Shown here one piece after another: positions 12,425-15,886 of a DNA stretch of 15,886 bases. Both the position numbers and the translations under genes were made by a program. The stretch lies in NCBI GenBank assembly GCA_016194795.1, contig JACQAX010000305.1, positions 1 through 15,886 on the forward strand, read 5' to 3'. Position 1 is the first letter of the stretch; each line of letters begins with the position of its first letter. Below the pieces are notes generated by a model. The model was given only the letters and a program-made list of their open reading frames with translations, had not been told where the DNA came from and ran no database searches. The stretch is from Deltaproteobacteria bacterium (GTDB taxonomy: Bacteria; Bdellovibrionota; UBA1018; UBA923).

Positions 12425-13956
12425 GGCGTGGCACTCCCGAGACGCACGTCGGCCAGGGTGCGGTAGTCGCCGTTGGGGTACATCACGATGTGCTTCATCT
12501 CGTCGGTCCCGATAAAAGTGTTGTTCCAGTGAAAAAGGCTCACGTACGGAAGCTCGCGCGCGACAAGCTTCTGGGCTTTGGAGAAATAGCCCTTTCTGCG
12601 CGCGTCATCCACCTCATTCATGCCGAGCTCGAGCAGGCGGTCGAGCTCGGGGCTCGAATAAGCTCCGCGATTCATGCCCTTGGGAGCGGCCTGTGACGAG
12701 TGGAACGCGCGAAAATAGATCGCCGGGCTGTTCACGCCGATCCACCGCGAGTGGAACATGTCGAAATTCCCGGCGTTGACCTGCGCGAAGAACGTCCCCG
12801 GCTCGACGATGTCGAGCCGCGCGTCGATCCCGACGTGGCGGAGCTCGTTGACGACGATGCGCGCGAGCTCGTTGCCGAACTTGTCGGTCGTCGTCTTGAA
12901 GAAGAGCGGAAAACGCCAGCCCCCCTCGCGACGCGGATAACCGGCCTCGTCGAGCAGGCGCTCAGCTTTCGCGGCGTCGTAGGCGTAGCTTTCGACGTCG
13001 GGCTCATAATAATCGCGGTGCGCGGGCGCGAGTATCCCCGAAGCACGCCTCCCGAAACCCCGGATGCGGTGCTCGATCACGTCGTCGACGTCGATCGCAT
13101 GGGCGATGGCCTGGCGTACTTTGAGGTTGGCGAGCCGCGGGTTTCGGAAATTGAACGCGAGATAGCTGTAGTTGACGCCGGCGGCGTCGACGATCGCGAG
13201 CCCGCGCGGCGGGTTCTTCCGGAGATAGTCGGTTTTCGTGAGGCTGAGCGCGCTGAGCAGCACGTTGCCGTCTCCGCGCACGAGACGCTGGTACCGGGTG
13301 GTGTCGTCGGCGACGTGGCGGAAGACGATCTCCCGAAAGCCGTCCGCCGGAACCGCGTCGAACGCCCCGTCGACCGCGACGGCGCGGATCTCGTCGGGCT
13401 TCTCGGAAACGACCTTGTAGCGGCCCGCGCCGACGATGCGGGCGCCGTCGCGCTTGAAAATCTTGAGCAGGGGAAAGTCGTGCAGCAGAAACGGCTGGGG
13501 CGAGTCGGTCTCGAGACGCACGTGGCGCGCGCCCTCGGCCCAGATGCGCCGGACGTGCTTGAGCGCGATCGCGTGCGGCGAGTCGCCGCGGTAGAGCTCG
13601 AGCGCGCGCACGACGGCGGCGGCGTCGAGCGGCGATCCGTCGTGGAAGCGCAGCCCCTCGCGCAGCGTGAAGCTGAAGTCCCGATAGCCACGAACCTTCC
13701 AGCTCTCGGCGAGATACGGCTCGAGGCCCATCGAGGGAGTCGCTCGAACGAGCGACGCGTGGAGGAGGTTGTCGATCTTTTGACTCACGGCATCAGCGGC
13801 ATGGAGCGGGTCGATGTTACGCGGCTGTTGCTCGACGAGCATGACCGCGGTTCCCTTGGGGATCGCGGGCACCGAGCACGCTCCGAAAACCGCGGCCGTA
13901 ATTGCCGCGCACGCGAGAACTATCAGCGGTGTTGTAGTTGGAAAAAATCGCCGCAT
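12421..13956 (-). CDS. ABC transporter substrate-binding lipoprotein, family 5 (peptide/nickel type)
   Basis: 511 residues. The N-terminus has a positively charged start, a hydrophobic stretch (about 10-24) and a lipobox-like VFGAC with Cys27, so it is probably a lipoprotein. The SBP_bac_5 (DppA/OppA) pattern is clear: EQQPRNIDPLHAADAVSQKIDNLLHASLV (in pieces, 42-70), YLAESWKV, FTLREGLRFHDGSPLDAAAVV, the later LKVRQAIAHAIDVDDVI, and AYDAAKAERLLDEAGYP. It should bind a peptide or similar solute and deliver it to an inner-membrane ABC permease. No permease or ATPase gene is adjacent, so it is an orphan in this window. It is divergent from the transglycosylase gene with only 19 bp between start codons, and overlaps rsmE at its end. 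Confidence 0.9.
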   Translation of the reverse strand: MRRFFPTTTPLIVLACAAITAAVFGACSVPAIPKGTAVMLVEQQPRNIDPLHAADAVSQKIDNLLHASLVRATPSMGLEPYLAESWKVRGYRDFSFTLREGLRFHDGSPLDAAAVVRALELYRGDSPHAIALKHVRRIWAEGARHVRLETDSPQPFLLHDFPLLKIFKRDGARIVGAGRYKVVSEKPDEIRAVAVDGAFDAVPADGFREIVFRHVADDTTRYQRLVRGDGNVLLSALSLTKTDYLRKNPPRGLAIVDAAGVNYSYLAFNFRNPRLANLKVRQAIAHAIDVDDVIEHRIRGFGRRASGILAPAHRDYYEPDVESYAYDAAKAERLLDEAGYPRREGGWRFPLFFKTTTDKFGNELARIVVNELRHVGIDARLDIVEPGTFFAQVNAGNFDMFHSRWIGVNSPAIYFRAFHSSQAAPKGMNRGAYSSPELDRLLELGMNEVDDARRKGYFSKAQKLVARELPYVSLFHWNNTFIGTDEMKHIVMYPNGDYRTLADVRLGSATP

Positions 13957-13966
13957 CCCATAGACT
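13938..13966 (+). promoter_or_regulatory. Weak promoter candidate for the transglycosylase gene
   Basis: TTGGAA (13938-13943), 17 bases, TAGACT (13961-13966), each 4 of 6 to consensus. It lies partly inside the divergent gene's start and would place the transcript start within a few bases of ATG 13976. Confidence 0.25.
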
Positions 13967-13975
13967 TATCACAGC

Positions 13976-15202
13976 ATGGACATCGTTAGTAAGAAGCTTC
14001 CGCCCCTGGCCGCGCTGCCGACGATCGACGGCATGCTCAAGCGACGCATCGACTTCTGGGTGAGCATCTACACGCAGTACTCCACCCAGGAGGGCGTGAT
14101 CCACGACGCGAAATACCCCGAGATCGTGCTCGAGAAGCTCGACTTCCGCGCCGACCACGAAGACTACCGCACGCATCCGCACGAGAAAGAGAAGCGGATG
14201 CAGAAGAAGCTCGAGGACGTGAAGGATTTCTATCGCGACCTCCTGCTCTCGATCCACAAGAAGCAACAGGACCTGGTGCCGCTCAACGACGCCGAAAAGC
14301 GGGTCTACGAGCTTTACAAGGACATCAAGGAGCCCAACAAGTTCTACAACGCCGCCCACAACAAGCGCATCCGCTTCCAGCTCGGGCAGCGCGACCGTTT
14401 TCTGCAGGGCTACTTCTACTCGGGGCGCTACCTCGCGATGATGGAGAAGGTGTTCAAGGAGCGCGGCATCCCCGTCGAGATCACCCGGCTCCCGTTCGTC
14501 GAATCGTCGTTCAACCTGAAAGCGCGCTCGAAGGTCGGCGCGAGCGGCATCTGGCAGTTCATGCGCTCGACCGGAAAGTTCTATCTCAAGATCAACGATA
14601 CGATAGACGAGCGCAACGACCCCATTCGCGCGACCGAGGCGGCGGCGTCGCTCCTGCGCCTGAACATGGACTCGCTGGGGAGCTGGCCTCTCGCGATCAC
14701 GGCCTACAACCACGGCCGCAAGGGCCTGATGCGCGCCGTGCGCAAGGTCGGCTCGGACAACCTCGAGGACATCATCGACAACTACCGCTCGCGCAGCTTC
14801 GGCTTCGCGTCGACCAACTTCTTCTGCGAGTTCATGGCGGCCGTCGAAGTGGAGCGCAACGCCGAGAAGTATTTCGGGAAGGCCGAGCGCGACAAGCCGA
14901 TCGAGTTCGCCGAGTTCGTGATGAACGACTACGTGAGCGCCATCGACCTGTCGACTTACACGCGCGTGCCGATGGATACGCTCATGGAGCTCAACCCCGG
15001 TCTCACCGACACGGTCTACCAGGGCAAGCGGCTGATCCCGGCCGGTTACGTGCTGCGCATCCCCGTCGAGCTGCGCGACAAGTTCCTCGCGCGCTACAAC
15101 GAAATTCCCCCGGGCAAGAAGTTCGTCTCGCAGCGCGGGCCGAAACACGATCTCTCCGAACCGAAGGTCGCCGTGCGCGGCAAGCGCAAGCACCGTCTTT
15201 GA
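13976..15202 (+). CDS. MltD-like lytic murein transglycosylase
   Basis: 408 residues. An N-terminal domain (about 20-55) has KRRIDFWVSIYTQYSTQEGVIHD (in pieces), followed by a charged helical segment (60-120). The SLT domain covers about 160-295: RLPFVESSFN with the likely catalytic Glu176, SKVGASGIWQFM (185-196), DERNDPIRATEAAASLL, WPLAITAYNHG (237-247) and FGFASTNFFCEF. After this, STYTRVPMDTLMELNPGL with LIPAGYVLRIP resembles the LysM-like tail of MltD proteins; a basic tail ends the protein. It should cleave peptidoglycan strands to 1,6-anhydro ends. Odd: no signal peptide or lipobox at the start, an in-frame stop (13961-13963) lies just upstream, and there is no Shine-Dalgarno site. Confidence 0.9.
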   Translation: MDIVSKKLPPLAALPTIDGMLKRRIDFWVSIYTQYSTQEGVIHDAKYPEIVLEKLDFRADHEDYRTHPHEKEKRMQKKLEDVKDFYRDLLLSIHKKQQDLVPLNDAEKRVYELYKDIKEPNKFYNAAHNKRIRFQLGQRDRFLQGYFYSGRYLAMMEKVFKERGIPVEITRLPFVESSFNLKARSKVGASGIWQFMRSTGKFYLKINDTIDERNDPIRATEAAASLLRLNMDSLGSWPLAITAYNHGRKGLMRAVRKVGSDNLEDIIDNYRSRSFGFASTNFFCEFMAAVEVERNAEKYFGKAERDKPIEFAEFVMNDYVSAIDLSTYTRVPMDTLMELNPGLTDTVYQGKRLIPAGYVLRIPVELRDKFLARYNEIPPGKKFVSQRGPKHDLSEPKVAVRGKRKHRL

Positions 15203-15205
15203 CCG

Positions 15206-15247
15206 AACTTTTTTCCGGGGAATTTCTGTCAAATAAAAAAGTTTTTT
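15206..15247 (+). terminator. Terminator-like stem-loop after the transglycosylase gene
   Basis: AACTTTTTT (15206-15214) pairs with AAAAAAGTT (15235-15243), loop of 20, and T residues continue to 15247. The stem is AT-rich, so it is weaker than a classic terminator. It starts 4 bp after the stop codon. Confidence 0.45.
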
Positions 15248-15250
15248 CCG

Positions 15251-15414
15251 ACAAACGCCGATGCTTGACTGGACCCTGATGCGTTTGTACTGATCGCCTC
15301 ACATCGAAATCATGTAGTCAGCCTCGAGTAAAACATCCGAGTTTGGTCGAATGTCGGCTCAGACCAGTTTTGCATCATGCAGTACGTCCGTGTCTGAGAC
15401 GGCCGCTTCGGCCG
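15251..15414. repeat. Series of inverted repeats in the gap before udk (no gene)
   Basis: ACAAACGC (15251-15258) with GCGTTTGT (15281-15288); CTCAGAC (15358-15364) with GTCTGAG (15392-15398); CGGCCG-CTT-CGGCCG (15400-15414). I see no credible coding frame in 15203-15502. Together with the terminator at 15415-15470, this could be a small non-coding RNA or a udk leader. Confidence 0.4.
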
Positions 15415-15470
15415 GTGGCCACCGGGAATCATCTCTGAATCCGCAGCTTCGTCGCCCGGTGGCCACTTTT
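15415..15470 (+). terminator. Strong terminator-like hairpin 33 bp before udk
   Basis: GTGGCCACCGGG (15415-15426) and CCCGGTGGCCAC (15455-15466) form a perfect 12-bp GC-rich stem with a 28-base loop, followed at once by TTTTAATT. It reads as an intrinsic terminator on the plus strand. The left arm is also part of the palindrome CCGGTGGCCACCGG (15412-15425), so alternative pairings exist. Confidence 0.6.
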
Positions 15471-15502
15471 AATTCCCCGCGAAATAACGTACAAAGTAAG
15501 TA

Positions 15503-15886
15503 ATGTTTTTAATCGGCATCGCCGGAGGCTCGGGTTCGGGCAAGAGCACGTTCGCGGAGAAGGTCGTCCGCCACGTCGGATCGGACCAGGTCGTCCATCT
15601 GCATCAGGATTCGTACTACCTTCCGGTGCAACCCAAGGAGCATTTCGTGAAGGGAAAGCCGAACTACGACCATCCCGACAGCTTCGACTGGCCACTGATG
15701 CGCAACCAGCTCCAGACGCTCAAAGACGGCAATCCCATCCACGTTCCCGTCTACGACTTCGTGACGAGCACGCGCCAGCCGCGCACCGAGGTCGTCGGCC
15801 CGGCCAGGGTCTGCATCTTCGACGGCATCTACTCGCTCTGGGACGAGGAGATCCGCTCGCTTTTCGACCTCAAGATCTTCCTGCAC
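15503..15886 (+). CDS. udk: Uridine kinase (N-terminal part, cut by window edge)
   Basis: 128 residues visible from ATG 15503, open to the right edge. P-loop GGSGSGKST (8-16), HLHQDSYYLP (32-41), the family signature PNYDHPDSFDWPLM, NPIHVPVYDFVTSTRQPRTE, and FDGIYSLWDEEIRSLFDLKIFLH, where FDGIYSL stands for the usual EGIL segment. These are the uridine/cytidine kinase marks. It phosphorylates uridine and cytidine with ATP or GTP in pyrimidine salvage in the cytoplasm. No good Shine-Dalgarno site; TACAAA at 15490-15495 could be a -10 box for a nearly leaderless mRNA. The hairpin ending at 15466 may end an upstream RNA or attenuate this gene. Confidence 0.93.
   Translation, partial: MFLIGIAGGSGSGKSTFAEKVVRHVGSDQVVHLHQDSYYLPVQPKEHFVKGKPNYDHPDSFDWPLMRNQLQTLKDGNPIHVPVYDFVTSTRQPRTEVVGPARVCIFDGIYSLWDEEIRSLFDLKIFLH

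Noticed and set aside
12700..13989. 429-residue plus-strand open frame
   Set aside because: Antisense to the binding lipoprotein gene; no signal, domain or ribosome site.
13817..15232. 471-residue minus-strand open frame
   Set aside because: Antisense to the transglycosylase gene with its intact catalytic motifs; Val/Glu/Leu/Asp-rich shadow.
15412..15466. CRISPR-like direct repeat CCGGTGGCCAC
   Set aside because: Only two copies, and they are explained as the two arms of one hairpin that includes a palindrome.

Overview
The window reads as a GC-rich, flagellated, Gram-negative bacterium. The Gram-negative evidence is a lipid A pathway hydrolase of the LpxH type, a heptose nucleotidyltransferase (RfaE2 type), a lipoprotein signal and a lytic transglycosylase. 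Two short flagellins lie side by side. From memory, their style, together with a secreted trypsin-like protease and the N-terminal domain of the transglycosylase, fits the Bdellovibrionota or neighbouring deltaproteobacteria-like lineages best. That placement is inference, since no search was possible. There are no tRNA, rRNA, IS or CRISPR features. The window is mostly ordinary chromosome, densely packed on both strands, with two unusually structured gaps.

Layout. 1-665 (-): N-terminal part of a gamma-type N6-adenine DNA methyltransferase cut by the window edge. 714-2123 (+): lipase maturation factor family membrane protein, whose 3' end overlaps head-on a secreted trypsin-like protease (2086-3021, -). 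3082-4310 (-): a coupled pair, thiol peroxidase Bcp then a family 2 glycosyltransferase. 4433-5044 (+): a secreted four-cysteine protein built from an internal duplication. 5045-6872 (-): LpxH-like hydrolase, a Gln-rich FlaG-like protein, and an unknown secreted protein. 6989-9301 (-): two 277-residue flagellins separated by a 645-bp gap that carries a consensus sigma-28 promoter, a very long ATG-free leader and many stem-loops. 9432-11598 (-): RDD membrane protein, RfaE2 and the MeaB GTPase as a likely operon. 11636-13956 (-): peptide-type ABC substrate-binding lipoprotein overlapping rsmE by ATGA. 13976-15202 (+): MltD-like lytic transglycosylase. 15203-15502: structured gap with two terminator-like hairpins. 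15503 onward (+): uridine kinase, cut by the right edge.

How the genes work together. The flagellins and the FlaG-like gene form a motility block. LpxH, RfaE2 and the transglycosylase serve the envelope. Bcp, RsmE, MeaB and Udk are housekeeping functions. No complete new multi-gene defence or biosynthetic system is visible. The most interesting unexplained material is the RNA-like structure between the flagellin genes, the hairpin terminator just before udk, the nested dyad over the bcp promoter, the duplicated four-cysteine secreted protein, and a recurring pattern of genes without Shine-Dalgarno sites that have a -10-like box right before the start codon (possible leaderless mRNAs).
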